64,000 nt of DNA. Origin: Allacma fusca. Lineage: Eukaryota > Arthropoda > Collembola > Symphypleona > Sminthuridae. Both the position numbers and the translations under genes were made by a program. Numbering within the stretch: position 1 is the first letter of the stretch; each line of letters starts with the position of its first letter. The notes under the pieces are model-generated. The model had not been told where the DNA came from, did not search any database, and was given only the letters and a program-made list of their open reading frames with translations. Positions 24,801-37,451 of the stretch are shown here, piece by piece. The stretch lies in contig OX359249.1 of the NCBI GenBank assembly GCA_947179485.1, positions 42,890,250 through 42,954,249 on the forward strand. Direction: 5' to 3'.

Positions 24801-27800
24801 AAGTTCCATCTTGTAAGATGAGCCCAAGTCTTTATTCATAAATAAATTGACTGGGATCTCCTCGTCGCCCCACCCTCAACTACTTCCTCTTGTCGCTCTA
24901 CATCCAGCTGAATTTCTAAGTTGCTAAATTGAAAAGGACAAATCTAGCATTTCTATGAACTAATCCGGATTCCCTACCTTTTTTTCCCCACTATCCCTTG
25001 ACACATTCCCCTTACGTTTCCCCGCCATTATTGCTCCCAGAATGTATGTAGCAGTAGCCAATTAGTCGTGCAAAAGTTTTGACCACCATGGTACGCTACG
25101 CTGGCATAAGTTTTCCAACCTAATTTTATACAAGTCAATAATATAATTAATTAAAGTACAATTACTTCAATTACAGCTGAACTTCAAGAATTCCAAGTGG
25201 GAGTAGTTGGAGCTGTAGCCCTGTCCGTCCTACTTTTCTAATTTATTCATCCAGCTGCTTCCAGGAGCCTGCTGTGTAGTCTCAAGTCAGATGAAAAAAG
25301 TACATATGAATAATTTTCAATGTAAATCTTTACTTTACAGGAGTTCCTCCAGACTTTCACTTTGTTGTGCCTCTGTTTGACTGTTCCTTATTCTTATGAC
25401 CATGTTCGTGAGTAAAAGTCGGAGAAATTGGTCCCCCAGCTTGGGTCTCTGGATATGATTCTACAATTCTGTCTAAAATATGCTATTTTATACCAGCCCC
25501 TACTTCTGCTCAAACAGTGAGACGTCGTCCTTTTAGAAAAATGACATTTTAAATTAATGTCTACTCCTTCGTTACTCTAAAATTCCATGGTTTTACACTA
25601 CAACACGGAAGTCAACAGGTGCCCTTGGCAGGGATGTACCTATTCATCTGTGGGAAACGGAAGCTCTGCTTATTTTTCCTACAAATGGGAATAAGTACCC
25701 GTATGTTTCTCTGCCATATCTCAACCTCCAATTGGTACACCAAGAGCATGACACTGGGGAATTCTTAAATTTTATTTCCTACCTCTTTGATTTATTTCCT
25801 CGTGCTCCGGTTAGACACCAATGATTTATCGAACGGACATGTGATACAAGAGAATACAGTCTAAAGAGGTTTGTGCAATTATGGTTTAAGTCCAAACCCA
25901 AATTGCTACAAGAACATTGCAGTCCCTTGAATAGGAAAAGTAATATGAAAAAAGTTCACCGTGCTCAGACAAAAAAAATGAATTTGAGGATAAGCAATTT
26001 CCTCCGGAAAAGGGAGAGAAAGTAAAGTATACTCTTTTGAGGAATGAAAATGAAATACTATCCATCCTATTTCCTTCTCTATGAATTTTTGAAGTTTATG
26101 TGTACACTCTCAAGTATCTGAATTGAATGAAATCATGATATCGAAAACGTAAATGGTTCTATTTGAAAAGTAGCTCTTGTACAGTGCAGAATTATTTCTG
26201 CAATATAAATAAGTTCTTCTGATAGATACACGGCTCAAGTTCCATGTTTTAATTTTAAGAATCCTTCTTTTCATCCAAGCCAAATATTTCTGAGTAAAAT
26301 GACACTGAGACTTACCTTTCAGGCTGAAAGTGGTAGATGTTACTAGACACTGCTCCCTGCCCTTTCATTCCTAATATTTTTTTAGTTGTAACGAAATCGT
26401 GCGATCTATACCTTCTCAGGGATTACAAAATAAGCCGCTTTGGAAATGCTTCAATTGCACTCAGCTACAACTTACTACTCTAGTTTGATGAAATGTTTAA
26501 TAGTAGATACACAAATAAATATTCTACAAATATACATATACAGGCAGTATTGCGGAAACTGTAAATTTCATTATTTTGCTCAACTACTGCTAAGAATTTG
26601 TATTACATCTTGCATTTTTTCCCTGACTGAAGCTATTATTATGATCTTTGGTAGAGTTTGAATTCACCTGGATACTCCGTTCAATTCGGATTCTTTTCCA
26701 ATAATACGAATTTTTGAACTGGAACCAAACTCTAGTAGGAAGGATCTCCGTGGAGTTGAGGAAACATTTGGGCAAAGTTTGAAATAATCATTCAAATTCT
26801 TTTGTATTTCAACATATCCAGAACTTATGGATCGAGTTCCAACTTACAGTTCAGGTATTATATAGAAGGGGGGAGGCTGTTGTCAATACATTTCAGACGC
26901 CTACGGTTACATTATTGTTACAAACTATATTGTGGAATCTTCTCCCAAGCATTTCGTTCTTCTACAGTAATTCCTACTCAACCAATGCTCATTGGGGAAA
27001 CAAGACTATAGCTGGGTAAAAGTTCAAAGAATACTTTTCCGGATTTGCAAGTATCATCAAATCCAATATTCCATTAGGGAGTAACCTTCAGAAGCTATTC
27101 ATAAATAATGCTTAGAAAGCACGACCATTAGTATGGAAATGGTAGGGATTTCTCAGAAAAAAATATTTTCTCAGCAGCTTCCGTCCCTCCTAACAAATGC
27201 GATTTTGAAAGCTTGTAAGGATTCCCCTAGTGAAAGGAACCGAGAGGAATAAAATATGAGCCAATTTTATTTGCTTACCTGTAGACACCCTTCAACTCAA
27301 AACCTGTTGCGGTGAAATGTGAGACACCATGGCATTGCCCTGATGAGTAAAAGTATTTCCACTCGGATTTTATTTTTAAAAAAGTGTAGGAATGTTTGGT
27401 TTCCCCCTGCCTCTAATGCTACATGAATCGCATCATTTTTTTCATATTACATGCAAATCGATACTAATGTGAATCCAACTATACAAATGAACTTGTGGGT
27501 GATAGTACATGCTGGTTCCCACAAGGGTTTCCACATGTGCACATTTTGAACCCCCTTTTCCCAATCCTGTCGTTGACAGTTTGCAGTGACTTTAGAATTT
27601 AATTTGTGTTCCTGTCATAGGTTCTGGGGTCAGAAACAGGCTCTAAACACGCGTCAGGTTCTAGGATGTGCTCTCTTTCTCTGTAACTCTAACAAACTTA
27701 AGGATGTACCTAAAATGCTGAGAGATGCTTGAGAATGCCTAATAAGCAAGGAGATTCAATACGAGTATTGCACAACTAGTGGCTACAGAAGTAGCTCCTC

Positions 27801-30057
27801 GTCCAGACAGATTGCTAGTACAAATACCCATGGTATATACATATAGGGCTGTGGTTGGGTACGAACGATAAAACAAATCAGCTATGATGTTTCTACACGA
27901 TTCGTTCCATTCGAGACTGCTAATAATGGCGTGAGAATTCAGGTATTTATCTTGTCCTAGCTAATTTATACAAAATACATGATCGCTTCCCTCTGTTCTC
28001 AGCCACAGTCATTGTTCTTACAATTAGCGCACTAGTCAGTTCCTAATTTTCGGGAGTCTGTCAAGGAATTGCGGTGGTTAGTGCGACTACAGTGGCGGGA
28101 ACGTGTTTAATCCTCGGACATAATTGGATTTGTTCTCTTTTCCTGGGAAATAAGACTCCATAGAGTTGCTCTGTGAGTGACTCAACTCTGAAATACCACT
28201 ATGCATTACCCTTACTTGGAACCTCAACATTTCAATTACACTGGAGAGAAAGCCTGACTTTGTTTACGGGCTGTACTAACTACATCCGAATCACTAGTCC
28301 GCACTGTCGATACCTTTTTGGGAAATTACCTCAGAGCCCGTCGTAAATTTTATTATTGGTCTGGGTAAGCTTCCGTGCACGTGAAAGTACACTGAGAGAA
28401 TAGAGCTAGTCAGGGTGGCATCTACTGAGACTATACTTTATAAAATACTACTTTATAAAATGGATTACTGCCAGAAAGTGTATCCTCTTATCTTTTCTTC
28501 CATTCTGATTTGTAAAAAGGGGTAAAAAAAACTGGTTTCATAATCTGTAAAACTTTCCCCCAAGTTACTATTTCTACATACTCATCTCAAGTTGGCCTGA
28601 AATTATCTCTAATCATAATGTTGCAAAATGGGAAAAGTTGAACTGAAAAATTCCCTATCTCCTCTTAGTAAAAAAGGGATGGGAAAGCTTTTCTATTTTT
28701 ACTTGAAAAATCTCTGGGTCCTCATAGTTAAGTCGGATTCTGACATTACATTTTGCTATCATGTAATGTTCCTTCTATACACTCCCTAAATATGTAAATC
28801 AGCCTACTCATGTGAAGTCTATTCATACGAATGGAAACGAGGGTGAGTGCTAATGCAGTGTGAAGCTGATTTTGAATAGCCCCGCATATGAATAGATTGT
28901 TTGGTATTTACTCCCGGGTTTAATTCACTTGATAAACTAGACAGGAATGAATGTGAGCTGTTGAAAGCAGAGATATGAATCCCGCTTGTTGTACAATAAA
29001 GCTAAAAGCACATAGAAAGTATTCCGACTGTTTGAGATACTGACGCCAGCATACATACACATATAATTATGTATATCCTAAGATAAAATTAAATCTGTTA
29101 ATTTTTAAATTCAAAAACTTCTAATGGAATCAAATATGCATGAAGGCTTTTTTCCCTGTATGTATCTATATATTCTTTTCACCTTCTTTTCAAATCAGGG
29201 TAGGTTTTAATCCCTTTTAATTTCTTTGATAAGGAAACTCGAGCAGGGGAAATTTCTTGTAGGTCCCTAGTAAGTGGATTTTTTTATTGTAGATTGCAGG
29301 AGTAAATTTGCTCATCTCCCCTCCATCAAGTACCATGCAAATAATCTACGGGCATAGATACTTACATAAATAAATTAAACTATTTATAATAAAGAATGAC
29401 TTCCACTGGAACCAATTTAAACTGGAATAATAAATTAAGTAAAATGTCAAATTTCATGTAGAATGTAGATACTGTTGCTTCAAGCCAGGCTTGTTAATCT
29501 TTGAAGGATTACAACACCTTTCATCAATTCACTCAATTTCTTTCCTATAATGAATGAGACTAATCTACAGAATATTAGACCCTTCAGGAGATCCTTTTTG
29601 AATTCTTTTCACTTCCATTAATTAATCCTCGTCCCCTCTATAGCTACGGAAAATTGCTTTCGTCCTTGAATGTCATTCTCAAGTTTAAAAAGTGTCAAGA
29701 CTGCACAGTTTCCTATGTCAGTGACAGTATCCTATGACAGGGACTCAATGATACAGTGGCTATACAATAGTATACATACTTGTAGCACTTTGCCCCTCTG
29801 TGTAAACACTTGAGAAAGAAAGTATATTTCGGAAAGAAAAATGATGGAAATGACTACAAATATTGGAAAGTGTGTGGTTGAATTGAGTTGGTTTTTTTTT
29901 TTTAAAATGTTATAACAAATTACATGAGTCAGTTGAGTTTTTCGAATTGGAAATTGCCAACTTTGAACGGGTTGAAATCTAATCGAACGTAAAGGAGGTA
30001 GTGAAGGAGAAAAGAGGAGACGGGAAGGTGGTTACAGACGAAACACGAAGGGCTTAC
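12891..30057 (-). other. Gene-poor stretch, possibly the long leader intron of myosuppressin
   Basis: No coding exon is supported here on either strand. The open frames are short, mostly lack ATG starts and resemble no family I know. If the leader exon at 30058-30290 belongs to myosuppressin, most of this 17-kb stretch is its first intron. A run of 13-14 T at about 29891 is the only simple-sequence tract noted. Confidence 0.35.
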
Positions 30058-30290
30058 CTGATTTGTAAAAGCTGAGTAACTTGAAAAAGTAGAATGTGAT
30101 TGAAGAGGTGTGGAATATACCCCCGAAATGTCACGACAGTGGTGGTAACTTGAACAAAGAGTTGGTTTCCGAAGCCCTCAAACTGAAGAAATAACTCTGA
30201 AGAAAGTGATGGTACTGACGGTAGTGGTGTAGAGGAATAGAGGAGACTCAGGAAGAGACGTGCTGCCTGTGATCAAATGTAGAATAGACT
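30058..30290 (-). other. Candidate 5' untranslated leader exon
   Basis: Read on the minus strand, about 233 bases run from a start site placed near 30290 to an excellent splice donor, AAATCAG|GTAAGCC, with the intron beginning at 30057. The segment contains no ATG on the minus strand, as expected of a leader. It is rich in CT and AC compared with its surroundings. The next coding exon downstream on this strand that I can identify is myosuppressin exon 1 at 12890, which itself begins with a splice acceptor. Assignment to that gene is inference. Confidence 0.45.
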
Positions 30291-30311
30291 CAGATGGTGA
30301 GAAGGCAGGGA

Positions 30312-30319
30312 TTTATATA
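30312..30319 (-). promoter_or_regulatory. TATA box (TATATAAA) of a minus-strand promoter
   Basis: GTATATAAATCC reads on the minus strand. About 29 bases downstream lies an initiator-like CTGAGTC, with A at 30290. Upstream (30340-30480) is a block distinctly richer in G and C than the neighbouring DNA. TATA spacing, initiator-like bases and the ATG-free leader with donor together suggest a core promoter; none is proof alone. Confidence 0.45.
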
Positions 30320-33300
30320 CGAAAGCGAGAACAGCATTGTGATTTTGATAACACGGGCAGAGTCGGATCGCGCGTCAACATAATCGCGGGATCCAACATG
30401 CAAGACCCGGGCACCACTAAGGGAGCCGTAGTGGTCCACATCGCCCACGTAAGGTACACAGAATAAAGGGCGTAAACGTTTCTCCCTTCTCCAATCATTT
30501 CTCTTGAATAAACACAATATCGTCACTTATGTTTATTTTTCTAGTTTACAAAAAACTACATGCACAAAGTATGTTCTACATCTCTCCGTGAGCCCTTAAC
30601 CACCAATGATGAAAAACAAGCTTAATGCAGCACACTGTGGACAAGAGAGTTGGATGAAAATTTCAGTCATCTCATCATTCCTGTGTCCACATCAACTTTT
30701 CTCCGAATTGTAATGAATGAAACCAGTTTACATTATAAATGTGTCACCTTTTACACCTTTTCAAGGTACCTCAAAGAAAACAGGGTATGTATATGATGGT
30801 CTGTAATGTTGTAATATCCAAACCTAACTACCGGCGCTCCTTGCTTACTTTCCCCGACCCACTGGGACCGAGTAAAGAGAAAAAACAATTCAGTCCAACC
30901 ACTTTCTCCACGTATAAATTGATGCAAGGAGTTACTTACCGAAAACTAAACAAACACATATGGATAAGTATCGGCGGGCTTACATTCCGTAATTTAGGGA
31001 TTTCTAACAAATACAAAAAAATAAACGTTGGTCATTTCCAAAAAAAAAATGGGGTAAGTGTGCAAATTATGTAAAACCAACTTGGGACAAGGTGTAAGCA
31101 CCTGCCTTCAAATTCTTCAGGGACTATCTATCCATGAGGTAGATTTTTTCGGAATATTTTTATGACTCTTGTACACGCCGCTTGTACTTTCCCTGGCAGT
31201 CGTCAGAAAGTAAACAGAATTTTTGCATTGTTCATATGACCTGTGCAACAGTTCTGACGCAATTCAGAATTCCTACGAGAGCAATAAATACCCCCAATTT
31301 TAGCAACACATTCTGAAATAAGAACCAGAGGCAGGGTTATCCTACTGAACTGAGATAAAAAATGTTTGGAGACGTGATATATTTAGTCGGAAAAAATTGC
31401 AATCTAAATAAAATTAGACGTGCGAGAATGTTTCCCTAGGTGTGTGGAACAACGTTGAATTATAATAAATCTTGTGATTGAAGCTATACACACAAATATA
31501 AGAACATGAGGACAATCCTATCCCAATTACACTAAACAACTGAAAAAGTACTATTGAGATTATTGAAAAGTTGTAGTAGTGACAATTGAGCCAATTAGTT
31601 CCTGGACTAATATAAACTAAAAATTAATTTGTGTAGGAGCAAAAATATAAAATGAGTTTTATTGAACCGGTAAAAAGTGTCAAGAGCAGAGGGATAAAAG
31701 GCAAAAATGATTTTTAATGAAAAGGTTGGTTGTCATAACTGCGGTCGTTTCCACCCCAGTGACTTCACCCCTTCGATTAAATGTTATTCATGTACATACT
31801 TGGAGGATACATGATGGAATTTCTTCGACAGGAGTTATACAAGCCGGTACTTAGTAACTACTTTAGCGAGAAGAAATTTCGTCTTTTCTTTGAATGCCTG
31901 ACAGACTCAGAATTGAGAAGAATAATCAAGAGGAGAAATTTTAAAAATGATCGTTTACAACGGCACAATTCCCAAAAAAAATTCAGCGGAGCTTTGAGTG
32001 TCATTCCAATCTTCCCAACTCGAAGCATTTTATATTATTATTAATAGCAAAGTCATGCTTGTTGCCAATTTAGAAAATAATTACGGTTTCCTGGGTAGGA
32101 GAGATAACTGGCAACTTCTCTAAAATGAAGACAATTTCCATTGGAGTAGGAAGCCTTAATATTGAAATAGTTTCGATTTTCTTCAAGCTTACAAGATTCT
32201 GTTTGGCAATTTTGACTGTAAGTATCTTTCAGAATATGCAAGTCTCACTGTAATATCCTGCTACTTTCATTTTAAATTGATTTTCCCTTGTCACTCTAAA
32301 TTACAAAGAACATTTGACTGAAAAGGGATGCGTAACTTTAGCTGTCATTCATTGCCCTTGCTCACTCACCGTCACACTATTTCATACTTGGGTAAGTTGA
32401 AGCTGTTGGTAATGATAGCAGACTCGTTGTCGGGCTCTTAACGGAAGGAAATAAAAATGTCATCCGGTTTTCCTCTCATGCTAAACGTTTTTCTTCCCAC
32501 CTCATTGCAACTCATTACGTGAACAGGATGATGGTATTTCGGATTGGTGCAGGACTGGTGTTACATCAGCTGGATCGTTTTTAACGTATTGGTCCACTGG
32601 GTACGGGGTGTCCATACACACACACGTATGTACATATTGGTGACAACTTGTGGATGATTAGATAGGTTCGTAAGAAGCAGCCCCGGTTCCTGCCCATGTT
32701 CTCGTTTGACATTGTAGAAATTCGATTTACTTTAAAATTCCTTGTGTGTTATCTTGTACAAGGCCAATTTTTATGCTGGCCCATGGGTTTCAATGAAGTG
32801 CTTTATTTTTTTAGGAGGAAGTGAAGAATTGGTGGGGGAAACAATAAGTGTCAGTAGTTAATAAAAGAATTACGATTAGTGCACTTAGGGCTTATGTTGT
32901 ACCCCTGACCCGTGAACTATTTACCAATACTGCCAATACATTTACCAATAATTACATTTACTATCATCTCTATAAGATAAGCATGGTGATATAATAATAA
33001 TAATAAGCAGCTTAGTGTATTTTGTGCACAATGTTGTAGAAAATATTTCAATACCCTTGTGCCTCCTTGTTTCAACGATAAAGTTATGTCAATTGGATGT
33101 TATTACACGAGCTTGGTTCTTCCCATTGGGGCGATTTGTATGGAGTGATGGTTCCCAGCTAGAATTTTGAGATCGTACGATTTCTGTGAAATGTATTTAG
33201 CACAGTCTTCAAAGGTTTAAGTTCCGGTAAAACAAAAGGGGGGAAATACGCGGGTTCACAGAGTAAAAAGTTTTTACGAGTCCGTAAAGCAGTACAATTC

Positions 33301-36300
33301 TTGTTTACTACTAATTTTGTGAGTGATTTATTTGAGTGATTCACAAGAAAAAATAAATGGTAATCGTCGAGACAGAGTTCAAAGACAAACATCGTTTGAT
33401 TAAAAAGGATTTGAAGCTCTTCATATAATTACTTTTCTAGTTCGAATATTTATACGTGATTCTTTGGAGTTGTGGTGCGATTGCATTATATCTGTACATA
33501 TTGCACTGACATGTAGGAGGATGACAAGTTACCTTGAATACGAGAGCGTTTGTAGACGTAGACAATGGTTAACCCTGACATTGTGGAGTTGTGGACCTTT
33601 TGATTTAAAACGAAGTATATTGTTTGTTGTACAAATAATTATTATGGTTAACTCTGGGACTCAGTGAATATTAAAGTGTAGATCTGCAGCTCGTTTCCAT
33701 AGATTTTTCAATCATAATGAAGGATCTCCATCGCCCACAACCATCCTGACTGATTTATTAGCCTCCGTTTCCATGTCTCCTTGACATCAGTTATCTATGA
33801 CGGTGCTTTTGAGTCAATACAAAGCTGAAATGATAAACAGCTGTGGGTAAGTAGTTCCCACTTTTCAGGTCTCATTTACAGAAAATAGGAAATTATTTTG
33901 AAAAATTACACAAACAGCTAGGCATGTTCATTAAAACGATCAAAGTATGTGTAATTATAAGTACCACACCAAGGAGTATTGACTTTTATATAGAATTATA
34001 TTCAATACATATCTATACTTTGAATACTTAATCCCATTAAATCAAATTATTACGAACTATTATTTGATTTCCCATTTTATTACACTAACTGTACATAGTA
34101 CCTTTGTAATGCAACGGTGTAGGTTGTAATGGTTAAGGCCAAATCGACTAATTTTCTCTGGCTGTCTATCAACGAGTACCACATCCTTCAACAAAATTTA
34201 ATTTAATTGTAGAATATTCCCTTAGACCCAACCTCAACATTGTGTAAATAAATATTTCCTATCCGGAGAAACCGGAAGCCTCGGGAAGAGAACTTTTGCC
34301 AAAAACCTTTGAAAACTGCAATTCAGAATAATTGACAACACGAAAATAATGTGTTCTTATTCTTAATATTCCTGGTATTGAGTTTGCGTAACGCTCTATT
34401 CACTTCTCTGCCATTGATAAATATCAGTATGAAACTATAAGTAATTTCTCATAATTTAACCCATTTGTAAAAGTTCTTCAAGTGGTATTTCCTGCTTTTG
34501 ACAATCGTAGAGTAAGAAACGATTAAAATGACTCTGAAACTCTTTCCACGCTTCCTAGATGAATCTGCAAACTCCAAAGTTTTTGTTATAGTACTCGCTT
34601 AAATTATAAGCCCTTGAACTCCGGCTTCCCAAAAGTATTGTAGCAAAAACTCTCTATTCATCCCAAAAGACATCCCTAATTTAGAGGAAAAGAAATTAGA
34701 TTGTATTATTTGTGTCCCATGACGAAGTGAATTTCTAATAATAGCAAACAAAGGTTCTGTGTAATTAGATTTAATTTGATGTAAAGGGTTATTGACATGA
34801 GCGTACTTTTGCTTAATAACATTATTTAGGCATGATTCTATTATGCATATTTAACTGCGGTGATGCATACATGTAAGTACTCCCACATAGACCCTTTGTA
34901 CGCTCCGAACATAACTTTCCCTTGACTTCCCTAAACAAAATCCCATCCAAAAGTTGTATTATTATTCATTCCCTTCTGTTTTTGAGAAGACAAAGACTAA
35001 CTGAAACTGGTAGCTGCACATACCTGCTACGTCCATTTAATTCCTCTGGTTTTGGGTATTTGATTACAAAGATTCAGACAGGGAGTTCCAACTGGATCTG
35101 AGCTGATATTCTATTATTATTATGATTTAGTGCAAAAACCAAAACTGTAAGTAAATAAAAATGAAAAATCATAAAGCAATTCATTCAAGTCAGTAAGACC
35201 CTCAGGAAATTTACCATACATACATACATATGTATGTCTCGACCTGAAATGCTGTCAGGACGTGCTTATCCAAAGACATGCTCATATGTGGGTGGTTTGC
35301 GTGCACTCATTTCATGCCAGATTAAACCTCGTGTAGATATTTTGACAGCATGGAATCTAATTATCCGGTTTGATTTTCAAATTGCTCCGACTTAATTACC
35401 TTCAGTCCAATGTTTAAAACTGAATTGCCTAATTCGGCTTAAAGTGTGGAAGGAGATGCTTGACGTCAGGGAGAGACACATTGCCTCAGGCTGGGCTTAA
35501 GAGAAGAGGCACTCCAGGCCAAGGGAAAGTAGTGTCCAAATAATATAATCCACTTAAAATGGTAACGGCCTTGCTCTTTTCCACAATGGTTGCAGTGAAA
35601 ATAAAACCTTAGAGCAGTTTAGTTAGCGGAAAATGCTTTTTTTGAGCTCACAGCGGGTCATGAGATGTTGTAATAGCTAATGGACTCAAATTGTAATTTT
35701 TACGTCACAACAACTAACTGGAGGGAAAGGAAGACTGGATTCTAAACCAGACATTTTCTTTATTAGTCCCAAATAGAAGTTAAGGAAGGGGATCGTCTAG
35801 CCTTTCCTTATTTTCTTTCTGAGTACGTGCAAGTGGTTCGGCAGTCACAAACCTATATGCGTCCCTCCATATGTACATAAACTCATGCATAAATACATAC
35901 ACCGGACAAGATTTCCATCCAGATTGAATGTGTACTCAAGGAAAATTTTTTGGCGATTTTTGATTTGCTTTCCGTACTGTACATGGTTTGACTCCCACCT
36001 AGTATCTAGTGGAACATATGGGGTAAATAAAGTTATACCTTCGTATAGTGACTACTTAGAAAAAATTGAATGAGATAAACTAACTCAGATGTTGGGCCCG
36101 AGACAACCCCATGAACTTATCATCCACTCAAATCTATTACACTTCTTTTACTTGTCATAGGGATACCGTTTTGCAGGATAGTGTTTCCCACGAGGGTTGA
36201 GAAAACACGACTCAAGTGGAATATACGGACTAGCCTTTTCCTATTTCAAAGAGGAAGGCCGTTTCCTACCAGACCCAAATCCCTACATGTACGTCCATAT

Positions 36301-37385
36301 CCCGCTGGAAACCAAAGCCTACAACTACGTCTTTCTTTTCATCTCTTGCCTCCTTGCCTCTCCAGATCATGGGAGTGAGAGTGAGAGAGATGGTAGAAGG
36401 GCTCACTTGGACGGAGTAACTCATGTGAAAATATCATTTTTTAAGAATCTGCTTCACTGGATACCTATCACTCTATCTTCATCTAGAACGTGTGTCCAAA
36501 CTTGTGATCGTGTCTTCAACTGGGTCTCCCCACTATATGCATTTTCCTCCCGTGGCTTCAACGCCCTGACTGGAAGAATGGCAGGAGTCTTGACAATTAC
36601 ACATGGCAAATCTAAAAGGGAAAGTAAGGGGGGGGGATGGAAATGTGATGTAAACCAAATCTAATCTGTGACATGATTTGCATGCTTTGAATTCGCTCAG
36701 CGTCTACCTTCCCACCGTCACGACGTATTTGGTTAGAATGGAAAAGCTAATCGCAAGTTTCCGATGTTTTCTCAATAAATGTGACTTGACTGGGGATTAG
36801 TCCACTCTTTGATACTGCATATTTAAATTTGCAAGCCACGAACTTTTTCCAATGACGGGCTTCGTAAGTATACATAGAAATACTTAGTTTAACTCCTGCT
36901 TTAAAATCAACTCAGTGCCAACCAATTTCCAAGCCCTTCTCCTACCACTAACTTCTTATTTGTTTGTTTTAACCTTGCAAAAAGGAGAGCGTAGTCAGTT
37001 TAAAAGGAAAGGCTCATGGAAGGTTACTAAATTAAACAACTAACTACTGTGTAGTATTTGCCTTTACCTCTTGATGAGATGACATGGGAAAACAGTTTGA
37101 AGTTGTAATTTTCAACCAAATTCAAACCTTTTCCCTGCTGTTTCAGGAGAAAAAATCCCTAATGCTTATTTATTCATTTCACTGATTTTTTTTCCCGAAG
37201 AACATGCAACTAAAAACTTTTTTTTTTCATTATTCCGTAAACGAGTTATGCTATGTATGTAGGTTTGTTACTTAATTGAAATACTACGCCCACGGCATTA
37301 CGTGAGTAAAACATGTAAAATGATATACAAGTGGAATTTCGGTGAGGAATTACTAGGAGGTTATGAATAATATCACTGGCTCGAA

Positions 37386-37405
37386 TGTATGTATGTATGT
37401 ATGTA
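37386..37405. repeat. (TGTA)5 microsatellite
   Basis: Five uninterrupted TGTA units, 16 bases before the 10-bp tandem repeat. Confidence 0.9.
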
Positions 37406-37421
37406 AGTGGTCAACTTTGTT

Positions 37422-37451
37422 GTTACCATAAGTTACCATAAGTTACCATAA
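37422..37451. repeat. Tandem repeat, three perfect 10-bp units
   Basis: GTTACCATAA is repeated exactly three times. It is short and recent-looking, with no associated gene. Confidence 0.9.

Noticed and set aside
30260..30526. Open frames on both strands across a GC-richer patch
   Set aside because: The patch is better explained as promoter DNA upstream of a TATA box; frames on opposite strands overlap and none resembles a protein.
36408..36425. miR-184-like string TTGGACGGAGTAACTC
   Set aside because: It departs from the microRNA after about 10 bases and no hairpin partner is present nearby.
36197..36664. 155-codon open frame on plus, with a second frame open across the same DNA
   Set aside because: It starts at TTG, resembles no family, and shows no convincing splice context.
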